From assembly GCF_002288925.2 (NCBI RefSeq), contig NW_022098076.1:75844009-75908008 (forward strand): a DNA stretch of 64,000 nt, written 5' to 3'. The notes under the pieces were generated by a model that did not search any database, was not told where the DNA came from, and worked only from the letters and a program-made list of their open reading frames with translations. This DNA comes from Delphinapterus leucas. Lineage: Eukaryota; Chordata; Mammalia; Artiodactyla; Monodontidae. This document shows, piece after piece, positions 1-11,018 of the stretch. How positions within the stretch are numbered: position 1 is the stretch's first letter; every line of letters starts with the position of its first letter. The translations under genes and the position numbers were made by a program.

Positions 1-1245
1 CTTAAAGAGTCCAATTACTGACTAGGCTGCCCGGGGGACTTCCTAAACCCTATCAGCTTTATGAAAAGTGGCAAGACAAACTTGCTCAGTCAAAATCTCT
101 GGAAATGGTGATGCCTCTTCATTCTCCCTTCCCATAAAAAGCGTGCCACCATTTTGGAGGCCTGGAGTTGAAGATCAAATGAAACATGATAATAGTTACC
201 GTGATCGTGATGTTATGGATGATTCATTTCACCCAGCTTTTCAGAAGAAACACTCTCTGGACCCCCTTTCACCCTTGAAAATGTTCCTGTATTTCCCTGG
301 ATCAAGCCCACTGTCATATGTTGGGTGGGACACAAGGCAGAGCAGTTCCATACTTTGAGCCTCAGGGCCCTCTATTGGCAGGTCACCAATTTGACTCAAC
401 TTAGAGAGACCTGAGGTCGTATCGATCCCTGTTTTCAGCACCTGGCGCAATGTAGGCAGGCAATTGTTTGTGGAACCAATTTTCAAGTTCAAGTTGATGG
501 CCAATGTTTTTGGACACATCAGTGCAATATAATTTCAGAAGACATTAAGACAGACAAATTTAACCTGTATGGAATAGACACAAAGGCTACCAAACCAAGA
601 ATAGATTTCTAGCAGAGTCATCTTTTGTGCTTTTGTCCCTGTCTTAAGAACAAAGTTACAGTATTTTTCCTTGTTTTTAATTTGAATATTCTGACTATCA
701 TAAAAGCCCACTTTCTCCTTTTGAGGGAAGGGAGGGGGTTTCCTAGTAAACAGAGAATAACCCAACAAAACCCATAACGTGAAATAATTCATAACCTAGA
801 AAGACATACAGAATTCCTCAGACTATATTGCCTATAACTTGCAAAATATCTATAGGTTCAATCTTCTAAAATTACTTCTTTTCCCATGTTTTGAGAGATA
901 AATCCCCCAAATGCCTTTTTATAGTCACAACCATGTCCAACGTGTTCCTGAGGTCTCAAAACCTCAAATCTAATATTGTTGGTAGTGAACCCAAAGGTTC
1001 TTCTTCCTCTACCATGAGAAGGTCTACACGGATCAGTACCACCAAATAAGCATTCTTATCCAGGAAGGACAGGATTTACTGTACACCAACAGCGAGCATT
1101 GAGTATTTTAAACATTTGCCATTTTCTCGGACAAGAATTCAGCCAGCTAATTTCATACCACACCCAGTCTTCTTCATGCAATAACAACCAAATGGTATAT
1201 AGGCATCTAAATTGCTGGCGCTTGGTACAAGATGCCCCACCCAAT
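1..1245. other. Unassigned sequence, left edge
   Basis: I see no gene, RNA gene or recognisable repeat here. The open frames are under 100 codons, overlap on both strands and show no domain. It ends where a short GT-rich simple repeat begins. Confidence 0.5.
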
Positions 1246-1250
1246 GGAGA

Positions 1251-1282
1251 TCGTGTGTGTGTGTTTGTGTGTGTGTGTGTAA
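1251..1282. repeat. Interrupted (GT)n microsatellite
   Basis: About 30 bases of alternating GT with one T interruption. The opposing short frames rich in Cys-Val or Thr-His across it are repeat artefacts. Confidence 0.9.
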
Positions 1283-2190
1283 TGGTGAAGACAGAGAGGG
1301 GAATTTTTGCCATCTTAGACTTTCTGGAAGTGCTGTGATTTGTTTTGTCCTCATCTTAAGTAAACTGAATTACAAGCTGGAAATATGTCAGTTCCTTGAA
1401 GAAGGAGGTGTACAAGGTACATTCCATCCCCAGATCAAATTAAACAATTTGCTCCAAAGAGATCCACTTTCACATACACTGAAGCTCATCTGAACTTCCC
1501 TGCAGTAAGCAAGGACTTTGCTGGGCAGAGAAAGCCGTATTTTCCAAACACCCAGTCCCTCCTCTGAATCATGTTCATTTTTCCTTAAATATTTTGCCCA
1601 TTCTTACAATTGAGGGATTATTAAACTAATATTTTCTCCTGCTTCTTTTTCCCCCTCACTCTACTTCTTTTCTAAACCACAAAGGAGAAATTTATTCTCA
1701 AAGTTCAGAGAAACTAGGCAATCTGAGGAAAGTTCTTCTGACTTTGAAAAGTATGCCAAGCCCAGGAGAGTTCTAGAGAATTTTCACCACAGTTGAATTC
1801 ACATGTGGCTAGAGCTGAGTGCTCCAGTTGGCTTCACTTGCCTTCACTCTGGGTTTCCAACATTTGAGCTACTATTGGAGTGTAGGAGACCTCTCCCAGC
1901 CTTTTTGAAAGCCAGTTCTGAGAGCTGGGTGACTTATAGGACTGCTTTAGACAGCTGCACCAGGACATGAAAGCTCCCTTGGCCATGTGTGATTGGCTCC
2001 ACCATTTTAGTCCATTTGATGGTTTTTAAATCCATGTTCAAACATCTTTCCAACCTACCAGTTTCTAAAGTTGTAAACTTCAGCATTAAAGATTCAATTA
2101 TATTCAACAAATCATGTACATACAGTTTGATTCCTTAGCATCAGAGAACTTCTCTGCTGGACTATGAACAGTCTGAAGATTGAGAGCATG
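1283..2190. other. Unassigned AT-rich sequence
   Basis: No gene or clear repeat recognised. The open frames are short and featureless. Confidence 0.45.
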
Positions 2191-2194
2191 GCTT

Positions 2195-2270
2195 TTATCT
2201 CTGTATCACCAGAGCTTCGCCCAGTGACTGGTACATAGTAGGTGCTTATTAAAGACAGTTTAGTGAAAGA
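2195..2270 (+). repeat. MIR or L2 3' end fragment
   Basis: It carries the 3'-terminal signature shared by MIR and L2, here TACATAGTAGGTGCTTATTAAA, with moderate decay. Too short to choose between the two families. Confidence 0.6.
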
Positions 2271-2325
2271 ATAAAGCAATGAGTGAAGGCTCAACATAGA
2301 CCCAGCACTAGCTAGGCAGACCCTG

Positions 2326-2397
2326 TAGAAGGAAGTAGAAAGGAAGAGAGAAAGGAAGAAAAAGAGGGAAAAAGGGAAAAAAGGAAAGGAAAGAAGT
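2326..2397 (+). repeat. Polypurine (GA-rich) tract
   Basis: About 70 bases made almost only of A and G on the plus strand (runs of GGAAG, AGAG and AAAGGG). Its complement gives a long Phe/Ser/Leu-rich frame on the minus strand that I treat as spurious. Confidence 0.85.
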
Positions 2398-2542
2398 AGC
2401 AGCAAAATATACAACACTGGTTCTCCAGAAAGATAAGATTTTCCTGCATGAAATAATTGGGGAACAATGAAATTCAGCATATATAGTTCCCTGAGCTGAA
2501 AGATAAATAAATCAAATGAGACAGTAAAACTGAGTTTTTGCA

Positions 2543-2570
2543 GGCGTGTGTGTGTGTGTGTATGTGTGTG
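2543..2570. repeat. (TG)n microsatellite
   Basis: A short GTGTGT run with one TATG interruption, about 150 bases after the polypurine tract. Confidence 0.9.
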
Positions 2571-2574
2571 TTTT

Positions 2575-3690
2575 AGGGGAGGGGTGGGTTGGGGAAGGAA
2601 GGTAAAGACCACATAGGCTACTGACAAAGGGTTGCTGATCTGATTTTGCCAGGTCAGCTATATCTATTCATCACAGTCAGTTAATTGCTACACTCTGGAC
2701 TCCTTTTTGCCTGAGTAAACAAAACCTAAAAGATTTTTAAAGTTTATACCTTTGTTTTCTTAGCTCTTCTGAATGTGCTTTCAGCCAAAGGCATTGGCCG
2801 CACCCCTCTCTTTCAACACTCCCCAGGGCTTTGCTCTGTTTATCAAGCAAATAACTGGTGTGCAGCAAAGACTGTCTCCAGCTCTGGGGAAGCTGTTCTG
2901 TTGGCTTGCTAACCTGTTTGAGAAACTGACAAAATCAATCTTCTCTCTAGGAATCCACAGAGGTGATGGAAGCTCCTCAGGTCTCCCTCACTCTTTGTCT
3001 CTTTGAATGGATTAATCCAGCCCCTCTCCAGGTGAAGGACACAATTGATGAGTCTCCCTTCACCATTTCTTTTTTGGCCTCCTCACTGTCATTGCCATGC
3101 TGTCAATTTAATTCCATCCCTAGATCCTGAAAACTTTGCTGCGTGCTCACGGCAAACCCATCTATTTGACTTGCATTTCTTACACAAGTGTTGGGTGTAA
3201 GGGCATTTCACTTAAACATCTAGAAACCCATCAAATGTCACAAGTGCAGGCACACACACACATACAAACAACCTGAAAAATCCCATTCTTAACAGAATTC
3301 TGAAGTCCTGCTTCTCCCCAAGAAACCCTTACACACTACACAGGGCTTCTGCCTCTATGCCCTAGAAATCGCTTTGAAAGAAACTGCTTTGAAAATTGAG
3401 CAAACCAAGAAGATGCTGGTAAGGAGGAAGGTCCCCTTTGTACTATAGACTGAAAGAGAATGTGTGTTCCAATGAAATGCCAACACAGTTTGTCATTGTC
3501 TAGATTGATTATGACATTCCAGTAACACAAATATATCTTTGCGTTCTGCACAACGTATATATAAATCTTACACATTTGTTCAACATTTACTGCCGTTATT
3601 TATAATGGTCTGAGAGTACTGCAGATGTTAAGACCATGCTACCTGTTTTACATCAGAAACTTCTGGAAGATAAGGACCCAACTCTGAGCA
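2575..3690. other. Unassigned sequence
   Basis: No gene recognised. The part from about 2,770 to 3,200 has balanced composition and no repeat that I recognise, so it could include conserved non-coding sequence. That is a guess needing alignment. Confidence 0.4.
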
Positions 3691-3699
3691 ATGTCTTCA

Positions 3700-3865
3700 G
3701 ACACAGAGGTTTGTAACCCCAATCACACATCAGATTCATCAGAAAGCTTTTTTTTTAATATTGACTGCCAGCCCACCCCCAAATTTCTGAATCGGGAGGT
3801 CTGGGAGGGGGAGGTCTTAGGATCTTTGCTTTTAACCACATCCCTCAGTAATCTTCAGCACCCAG
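3700..3865 (+). mobile_element. MER5-like DNA transposon fragment (hAT-Charlie derived)
   Basis: The order of motifs follows MER5A/B: CACATCAGATTCATCAGAAAG, then a CCCACCCCCAAATTTCTGAAT block, then GGTCTGGGAGGGGG and a TTTGCTTTTAACCACATCCC end. It is non-coding and ancient, with a poly-T stretch expanded inside. Confidence 0.65.
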
Positions 3866-3869
3866 CTCA

Positions 3870-6205
3870 GCCTTGGTGCACGGAGTAGAGTCAGGACTCA
3901 CAAGCCAGCTAACGCAGCTGGGGTTGTTATGAGGGTCTTCTACATGGCAAAACGTCTGCCAGCCTCCAGATGTCTCTGAAGGCAGTACTCCCCACAGTAC
4001 TTATGAAGACTAGGTGAGGGAAACCCCACGTTCCCAGGGAGCGGAAAAGATCTCAAAGAAGGCATTTCCTGAGTTAAGAATCCAAAAGATATTCATGGTA
4101 GAGATCAGCGCACCTTCTCCTTCCAGCAATGTCAACCCCTTCTCCCACCCACGCTTCCCCCCACTGTCTTTCCACCTGTGGGCTTCCTGTGGACACTAGG
4201 GGGGAAATGCAATCCTGAAAGGTTGTTCAGGATTGCGCCAACGACCCACCCAGTTTCCAAAATTACCCCTGCTGATGTTTGCTCCTATCCAATATCTACT
4301 CAAGCTCTAGATTCTCACCTCTTCTCCATCCGCAAAAGAGATTGCTCCAGCTCGTGCCATACGCAGTGAGGATAATCTTGAGCTGCACACAAGTCTCTTC
4401 CCTTATTTCATTCTATGTTATAGAACCCAGGGGAACCCTGGAGCCTAAAACCACTCATCCCCCACCCTCTATATCACCCTCCTCCTGGACATTGAAAGAG
4501 AATAGACACGATGGGCTCTGAGAATCCGTCTAATTCTCACTTCTTTATCCTCTACTCTGGCAACATTAGTCTCTCTTTTGCTGCCTTGGTTTTTTTCTGC
4601 AGTTTTCCCTTTTTATGCTGTGCAGACCCCCAGCAAATCCTAAAATGCCATCCTTTAGCAAAGCAAAAAGACCTCAGTCATGATGCTAAACTGACATCAT
4701 GCTGGGCTTTCAGACCCTTTCCTCTTTGAAACTCTTCCAGAATCTATCACTCCAGGGACATGAACTCTTGTCTCTAAGTTCTTTACAGCTATGGTCTCAT
4801 TAGCGTCTACAAGAAGATCACTTACTGCCCTTCCCCATGACCTCAGCTACATTTGTCTGCAGCCCTAAATAGTACTGGCTTCTCCTTCTCCTTCGCCCAC
4901 CCACCATTCCTCATCCCTCAGCCCTGGGTCAGCCAGTGGTAAGTCAAGGGCAAGTACGAAACAAATTTACAGTCCGCCCCTCCTGCCCCAGGTCTCTCTT
5001 AGTGCTAATTTTTTCCAGCTTTCTCCCTACTGTTTGCATATTTGTATTTGGGATTCTTGTCTCACAGATATATTTGTTTGTCCAGTTCCGGGCTGGACTT
5101 TGTTAAGTTCCTGTCTCTTCCCACCAAGGAAGGATCTTTAAATTTGGAAAGTTCTGTCCACCAACACCTCCTGTTCCGGAATCCATACATGGCTTGGAAA
5201 GGAGGTTGGAGAGAGGTGAAGCTCTGCTCTCCAATGGTTCAGTCTGCAAGTAAGCAGCCAGTCCCCTCCACCACACACACCAGTATTGGTGACCAACGTT
5301 GCAGCTGCTATGCTCACTCCTCCTGGCCTCTGGCCATTTCTCCGGCAGGGAACTGGCTGCAGTGCCTCCCAAAATAATCTATCCACATCGCAAATTGAAA
5401 TTTACAAGGAGTCCTATCACATTTTTCCTAAAATACCAAACCTATAGCATCTACAGAACTCCTTTCATCCTATTATTGAGTAATTCTGCAAATAGAAAAA
5501 GAATAATGGAAAAGAAAACCAACCCATCCTCCACCCACCCACTGAGGTTTCGAAATTTACTCTTTAGTTTGTCTGCAGAACTGGCCTACTGGCCAGGCCT
5601 GCCTCTCTCCCTACAGAGGCCTTTGCACTTTCCCCTTTGTGATCCCAGTTCTGTTTTCCATGGCGCTCTGGTGCATATAGCAGAGATCATGTTTGATTAG
5701 AGCTCCAAACATTCACCATGCTCTTGAAAATTTATGACACCGCCAGGTTTCCACACTCCCCACCAGCTAGGGTCTTGGTGCCTAATGTATTTATCCATTA
5801 GGTATTCTCTGAAATGTGGCACTCAAGGCATGGCCTGAGGGTCTGGGGGGGTGGGTGTGGGCCTCTGAAAAGGTGGCTGCAAAATTGCACTGACTCCCGA
5901 GCTCTCCCTTGTGACATCTGTGGGGTTCCAAGTTCTTTTGTACTAATCCTTTTAGCTAAGAAAATAAAATACAGCAGTTTTAGAGGAGAGAAAGCACAAT
6001 GAATCCAGTCTCTACCATTTCACAAATTCAGAAATTTGGGGAATTTCTGTTCTCTGGAATGTCAGTGGACCAAGCTGACAAATGGATTGTTCTCTGCCAT
6101 CTGGGTAGTTGGCATCCTGAGGACATAATTGGTATCTGATTCTACTGTCTTGACAAGTACTGAAACTATGCAGATCAAATCCTATTATAGCATCCTCCAA
6201 GGCCT
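3870..6205. other. Unassigned pyrimidine-rich sequence
   Basis: No gene or RNA gene recognised over about 2.3 kb. Much of 4.1-5.6 kb is C/T-rich on the plus strand, which opens several short Ser/Pro/Leu-rich frames with no domain. Ancient decayed repeats may be present but I cannot name them. Confidence 0.4.
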
Positions 6206-6209
6206 GTCC

Positions 6210-6210
<1 letters not shown>

Positions 6211-6242
<32 letters not shown>

Positions 6243-6247
6243 TATAT
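6211..6247. repeat. (TA)n microsatellite
   Basis: About 35 bases of TATA with a single ACATA interruption near the end. It encodes the Tyr-Ile run of a spurious minus-strand frame. Confidence 0.95.
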
Positions 6248-6442
6248 CATGTTGAATTTTGCTGCATTAAAGGCTTTATGAAAGAGGCCAACTGCTTTGA
6301 ATTCTTGCTGCTGCCCAGAGAGTTTCTAGGAGAGCAGGGAGGGTCCCCTGAGAAGCTAGACTCCTGGTGCCGCTTGCCCTCATGGGCAGACCTACGAGGC
6401 CTTCAGAGGAGCAGCACATACCAGCCACATTTTCCAGCCCAC

Positions 6443-6484
6443 GAGAGAGAGAGACAGAGAGATGGAGAAACAGACAGAGAGATT
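6443..6484 (+). repeat. (GA)n-rich simple repeat
   Basis: Interrupted GAGAGA/CAGAGA run of about 40 bases. The Arg/Glu-rich peptide it would encode is an artefact. Confidence 0.85.
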
Positions 6485-6489
6485 AAACA

Positions 6490-7060
6490 CAAGGCATTCA
6501 GACCCTGGGCTCAATCGTCACACCCCAGTTCCCTGGAGCAGAGTTTAACAGGCTATTCCCTGACCCAGAATGTGTCCCAAGTATTCTGGTCTAAATTCCA
6601 TGGGTTACCTAATTTTCTTATGCTTAACTAGAAATCCCAAACTCATCCCAAGCTGGAACTCTAGATTCTGGGCCTGTGTGAGGCCTGGTGACTGGTGAGC
6701 ACCTCTGGCCTGGAGCCACCCCCACCTTTCTAGTTTGGATCCTAAATCTTGCCTGTCTCTTCCAACTTGACAGGTTTCCACTTTGTCCTCAGGACTCAAG
6801 GCATCCATGCAAATCCAGACTGTCCAGGGCTCCCAGGCCTGAGGCTGCCTCAGTTCAGTGACCTGAACTGGTTATTTTTGATGAAGGCCTTAAGTTGTGT
6901 CATACCTTTCCTGTATTCCAGCCAAAACTGTTGTTTTTAGAAGCTCAGTGACAAAGAATACACAACTGGAGAAAAGTATCTCCTTTCTTCATGTTTTATA
7001 ATTTCCAAATTAAAAATTGCAAGTCACAGTTCCAGTGAGGTATCTTGGCCCCTTGACAGG
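6490..7060. other. Unassigned sequence
   Basis: No gene or clear repeat recognised. Confidence 0.4.
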
Positions 7061-7061
7061 G

Positions 7062-7064
7062 ACA

Positions 7065-7114
<50 letters not shown>
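7062..7114. repeat. (CA)n microsatellite
   Basis: A long, nearly pure CA run of about 50 bases with one TA interruption near the start. Likely length-polymorphic. Confidence 0.97.
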
Positions 7115-7115
<1 letters not shown>

Positions 7116-7157
7116 TGTCCATTGTGAGATGCAGTATAAAAAATGCAAATGTTTCTA

Positions 7158-7275
7158 GATGTCTAGAAACCTGGGTTCCACTACTGGCAGTACCTTGCTG
7201 GGTGAACTTGGGAAAATCACTTCACCTCTCCGGGCCCAGGCATTCTCTTTCAACTTTACTATATAAGCCTGTGAA
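7158..7275 (+). repeat. MIR SINE fragment
   Basis: Reads as the MIR core in sense: a CCTGGGTTCCA start, then GGTGAACTTGGGAAAATCACTT followed by CACCTCTCCGGGCC. Ancient tRNA-derived SINE. Confidence 0.7.
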
Positions 7276-7369
7276 ATCCAAGAAGTTACAGCCTTGCCAA
7301 CCTGACCACTCATTTAGCCTAAAAGCATGATCATGATTTGCATAAAATCACTCTTATAGTCCCTGTAAT

Positions 7370-7408
7370 AGTGAATTTGTGTGTCAACTTGAAGGGCATG
7401 GGTTGTTG
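7370..7408 (+). repeat. Left part of a split ancient interspersed repeat
   Basis: The sequence GTGAATTTGTGTGTCAACTTGA matches the start of a widespread ancient mammalian repeat whose body resumes at about 7,532. I recognise the element type but am not sure of its Repbase name. Confidence 0.5.
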
Positions 7409-7419
7409 TTTTTTTTGGA

Positions 7420-7528
7420 CAGGTTTTATTCATTGAATGCAGCTTTACACAGTATTTCTTATGTGCCAGACACCACTCCAAGTGCCTTAGAAATATTTGA
7501 CTCATTAACTCCTTATAACAATTGAAGG
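7420..7528 (-). repeat. MIR-like fragment splitting another repeat
   Basis: Contains TTATGTGCCAGACACCACTCCAAGTGCC and ACTCATTAACTCCTTATAACA, the antisense form of the MIR 3' half. It sits exactly between two parts of another ancient element, so it inserted into it or filled a gap in it. Confidence 0.55.
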
Positions 7529-7531
7529 ATG

Positions 7532-7850
7532 CTTCTAGATGAGATTAACATTTAAATTTGAAAAAACAGATTGCCCTCCATAATATAGGTGGGCCACATC
7601 CAATCACTTGAAGGCCTGCATAGAACAAAAAGAGCTGCCTCCCCGAGTAAGAGGGAATTCTTCAGCAGACTGCCTTCAGAATTCATCTGTGCCATCAGTT
7701 CTTCCTGGGTCTCCAGCCTGCAAGCCCACACTGCAGATTTTGGACTTGCCAGCCTCCATAATTGCCTGAGCCAATTCCTTACAAAGATCTCTTTCGATAT
7801 AGACACATCTTATTTGTTCTGTTTCTCTGTAGAAGGCTGACAAACACAGT
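7532..7850 (+). repeat. Right part of the split ancient interspersed repeat
   Basis: It continues with TCTAGATGAGATTAACATTT, AGATTGCCCTCC, GGTGGGCCACATCCAATCA, GGCCTGCATAGAACAAAAAG, CAGCCTCCATAATTGC and a GAGCCAATTCCTTA...TTCTGTTTCTCT end. This is the order seen in the widespread mammalian element that ends near CCTGACTAATAC. Short frames across it are not genes. Confidence 0.6.
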
Positions 7851-7859
7851 CCCCAAGGA

Positions 7860-8385
7860 CGGAGCATCGGCCATGTACTTAGCCCCATGGCAGTCACTGA
7901 GACAAATTGTTCTGCCACCAATAAGCACAGCACCTAGTTGGAAAGACAAGACTAACTTGGATAAAATAATTCATAGCAACATACACAAGTGGCAAAGGGT
8001 ATGGGCTAGTTCCTGGTGCTGTGGTTCAGAGGAAGGTTCAGAGGGAAAGTCAAGAAGGAGACAGCACTTAGTCTCTAGGGCAGTTGGAATTTCCCAAGGG
8101 AAAGAGAAAAGAAAGGGTGGCTCAAAGATGGTGACATACTTGGTATGTCTCCTCCCCCTGGCTCTCCCATCTCCATGAATGCCATCACCACCCACACAGA
8201 TGCCCAAGTAAAATGGGTCTCATCCTTATGTCTACCAAAGCCTCACTAAGCACTCCAACACTCCACTTTCCCTCATAGTCAATCATCTATCTTTAGACCC
8301 TGCTCCTAAATATTAATGAACCATTCCTATGCTCTCCATACCCAAAGCTACCTTCCTAGCCCAGGCTGCCATCTTTGCTCTCCTG
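7860..8385. other. Unassigned sequence
   Basis: Nothing gene-like recognised. A 138-codon plus-strand frame starts inside the preceding repeat and has no domain. Confidence 0.4.
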
Positions 8386-8389
8386 GGCC

Positions 8390-8950
8390 ACCAATATACC
8401 CTTATATGTTTATCCTTTCTTTAGTCTTGCTCCTCCAATCCCTTGCTCCCCACAAAGCAGAGTGATCCTTCAAAAGTGAACATCAACTCATGCCTCTCTC
8501 TACTTATAGCTCTTCAGTAGCTCTCCATTTCCTACAGAATAAAATCCAAATCTAGTATAGCTTCACCACGCTGTGCTCTAGGCACTGCTGTCTCCATCCT
8601 CTTCTCTTGCTGCTAGCCCTCTTATACCTACTAAACTTCCAGGTCCTCAGAAGTGCCATCATTTTTCCCACCTCAAGGCCTTTGCACATGCTATCCCTTC
8701 TGCCAGAACTCTTTCTCTCTTTGGTTAATTTCTACTTTCTTTGGGTCTCAGTGCTTCTATTTTCCAGGAGGAAGCCTCCTCTAACTTCTGCAGACTTGTT
8801 TGGGTGTTTCTCCAGCAGCTCCCTGTACTCCCTCTCTCAAAGCACTTATCACAAGTGCTACTGACAAATTTTCTGTCTTCCCAACTAGACCTGAAGCTTT
8901 AAGAGTCTGGGTCCAACTCACATCCCCAGAAATTACCAAAGTACTGAAGT
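8390..8950 (+). mobile_element. L2 LINE 3' region
   Basis: In order it shows AGAGTGATCCTTCAAAA, CAGAATAAAATCCAAATC, CACCTCAAGGCCTTTGCAC, TCTGCCAGAACTCTTTCTC, GCACTTATCACAA and a CTAGACCTGAAGCTTTAAGAG ending. This is the L2 3' coding end and UTR. It is old and fully degenerate. Confidence 0.75.
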
Positions 8951-8984
8951 GTGCATGATAGACTTAAATATTCTAATTATAATA

Positions 8985-9330
8985 GGTTGGTCCTGTACCC
9001 TGAAAATACAGCAGTGAACCAGACAGGCTTGCCCTCATAGAGCTCACACTCTGAAGACAACAAACAAGTGAATAACGCATAAATGCAATTAGAGTTGTGA
9101 AGAGGGTCAGAAAAGAAAGAACTAGAGGGCTGTCCTAGAGCATATGGAGGAGGTAGAGCTGAACACCTATTTTAGACATTGAGTGGTCAGGGAAGGCTTC
9201 TTGGAGAAGCTGACCTTGAGCAGGGACTTGAAGAATAAAAACAAGCCAGTCGTGCAAAGACCAGGACAGTGGAGTGTGTAGGCAGGAAAAATCCTGGTAT
9301 ATTCTAGGGATGTCAGAAAGTTAAGATGGC
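8985..9330 (+). repeat. Ancient mammalian interspersed repeat, unnamed
   Basis: Motifs such as ATACAGCAGTGAACCAGACA, TGCCCTCATAGAGCTCACACTC, GGAAGGCTTCTTGGAGAAG and GACCTTGAGCAGGGACTTGAAG follow a very common old mammalian repeat. Related decayed pieces occur near 13.2, 18.5, 50.4, 56.7 and 62.8 kb. I do not assign a family. Confidence 0.5.
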
Positions 9331-9334
9331 TGAG

Positions 9335-9786
9335 CAAAGAGGGTAAATAACATATTCTTCACAGTATCAAGCTTACTGCACCAGAAACTTAGACCACAGC
9401 CACTTTGTCACCTGCAGGATGAGTCACTTTCGAGGAGTGGTTTCGTTCCCTCCAGTGGGAATGGCATTTGGTAATAGAGGAGCCCTTACGGCAATGCCTT
9501 TTCTACAAAACTTTTCAAAGTCCTAAGGTCCTGCCTTTCAAGCCCAAATTCCAATTCAGTGACGTGAACCTGTTCTTATTAAAAATGTTCCATAAGCTAA
9601 AATTAATTAACAATCAGCAAGGGAAAAGGAATGAGATTATTCGTGGTCCTTTTTTGCCTGGATGGGGAAAGGCTGGGATGGGGAGAAGACAGGACTTCTA
9701 GTGCCCTTCTAATCATCAAATTAGGATGTGTCTCTTTGCAAAGATAGGCCCTGAAGGTATCCTTGGGATGAACATATCTCTTTCCA
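9335..9786. other. Unassigned sequence
   Basis: No gene or RNA gene recognised. Confidence 0.4.
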
Positions 9787-9815
9787 AAGATTAAATTTTA
9801 ATCCAAAGATTAAAT

Positions 9816-9856
9816 TTAACACACCATTGTAAAGCAATTATACTCCAATAAAGATT
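9816..9856 (+). mobile_element. Extremely 5'-truncated L1 3' stub
   Basis: About 40 bases identical in layout to the last bases of the artiodactyl L1 3' UTR (ACACCATTGTAAAGCAATTA, then TACTCCAATAAAG). The same end is seen at 12.4, 17.6 and 44.5 kb. AAAGATTAA occurs on both sides, at about 9,804 and 9,850, and may be the target-site duplication. There is no long poly-A tail. Confidence 0.75.
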
Positions 9857-9859
9857 AAG

Positions 9860-10655
9860 TTATGGCATCCCCAGCCACGTCCACTGTATTCCAAGATCAA
9901 GTTTATACCTATGTACCAGATCTGGAATGTGCCTTGTCATTTGCTCCTGGTTTGGCTCCACTCTTTCCCTGCCCTAGAACAATACCCATGATACATTAGC
10001 TGTGAGTAACTGTGGATAACAGCAAGGATGCTGGATTCAAGGACTGCTTACATGTCCTTCTAGACAACCTGTTCGCTTGTTCCACCACCGGAATCAGAAC
10101 TCCCTCCCTCTATTACCCTCTTCCTCCAGCCCTCAGAGACAGTCCATATTCCTAGCTTAGGCAATGCATTCTTGCTGCCCTGACACATACCACCAGAGTG
10201 GGCCAAGCAAGCTATTGAGAGAGCCAAGCTACCCACCCAACATTTGGCTTTGGCTGAGGGCAACAAGCCAGGCCATGGTGTCATAGTAGCTAAGGTCCCT
10301 TGATAAGCCACATCAGCTCAACTCTTAAAATGTATCAAGGCCTGTTGATGAAGTTGATGAGGGTTACATCAGACTTTATCCCTCCAGAGCCCAGATTGAA
10401 TGACTTTTAATTAGAACAAATCAGATGTTTAACGCTCTCTTCCCTGTGGAGGGAGCTGCTGGATCCACATCTGGAACGGGTTCAGTGGGCACAAGTTTGC
10501 TGGTTGCAGGATACATCATAACATAATGAGAACTTCCCCATATGGAAAGGTCTCTAAGGAAGTTTAGGGGTTCAATTCCATCGCTTCTAAATCACCACTG
10601 ATTCTGAATTATTTTGAACCAATGTTCAGTATCAATGCCTTCCATGAATAGGATT
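9860..10655. other. Unassigned sequence
   Basis: No gene recognised. It ends in a short (ATTC)n run next to the L1 insertion site. Confidence 0.4.
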
Positions 10656-10668
10656 CATTCATTCATTC

Positions 10669-10682
10669 AAAAGTGTATTTAG
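10669..10682. repeat. L1 target-site duplication, left copy
   Basis: AAAAGTGTATTTAG. It recurs exactly at 12,448-12,461 on the other side of the L1. Confidence 0.9.
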
Positions 10683-10795
10683 GGTTGTCTTTTGGTCTTG
10701 TTTATGGTTTCCTTTGCTGTGCAAAAGCTTTTAACTTTCATTAGGTCCCATTTGTTTATTTTTATTTTTATTTCCCTTTCTCTAGGAGGTGGGTC

Positions 10796-10814
10796 AAAAA
10801 GGATCTTGCTGTGA
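10796..10814. repeat. SINE target-site duplication, left copy
   Basis: AAAAAGGATCTTGCTGTGA, repeated exactly at 11,019-11,037 around the SINE. Confidence 0.93.
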
Positions 10815-11018
10815 GGCTTCCCTGGTGGCGCAGTGGTTGAGAGTCCGCCTACCGATGCAGGGGACACGGGTTCATGCCCCGGTCCAGGAAGATCCCACAT
10901 GCCGCGGAGCGGCTGTGCCTGTGAGCCATGGCCGCTGAGCCTGCACGTTCGGAGCCTGTGCTCTGCAATGGGAGAGGCCACAACAGTGAGAGGCCTGCGT
11001 ACTGCAAAAAAAAAAAAA
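10815..11018 (+). mobile_element. CHR-type cetartiodactyl SINE, nested in L1
   Basis: tRNA-derived SINE starting GGCTTCCCTGGTGGCGCAGT (A-box region), with a B-box-like GGGTTCATGCCC, a GC-rich body and an 18-base A tail. It is flanked by an exact 19-base duplication of the host L1 sequence, so it landed after the L1. Confidence 0.93.
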
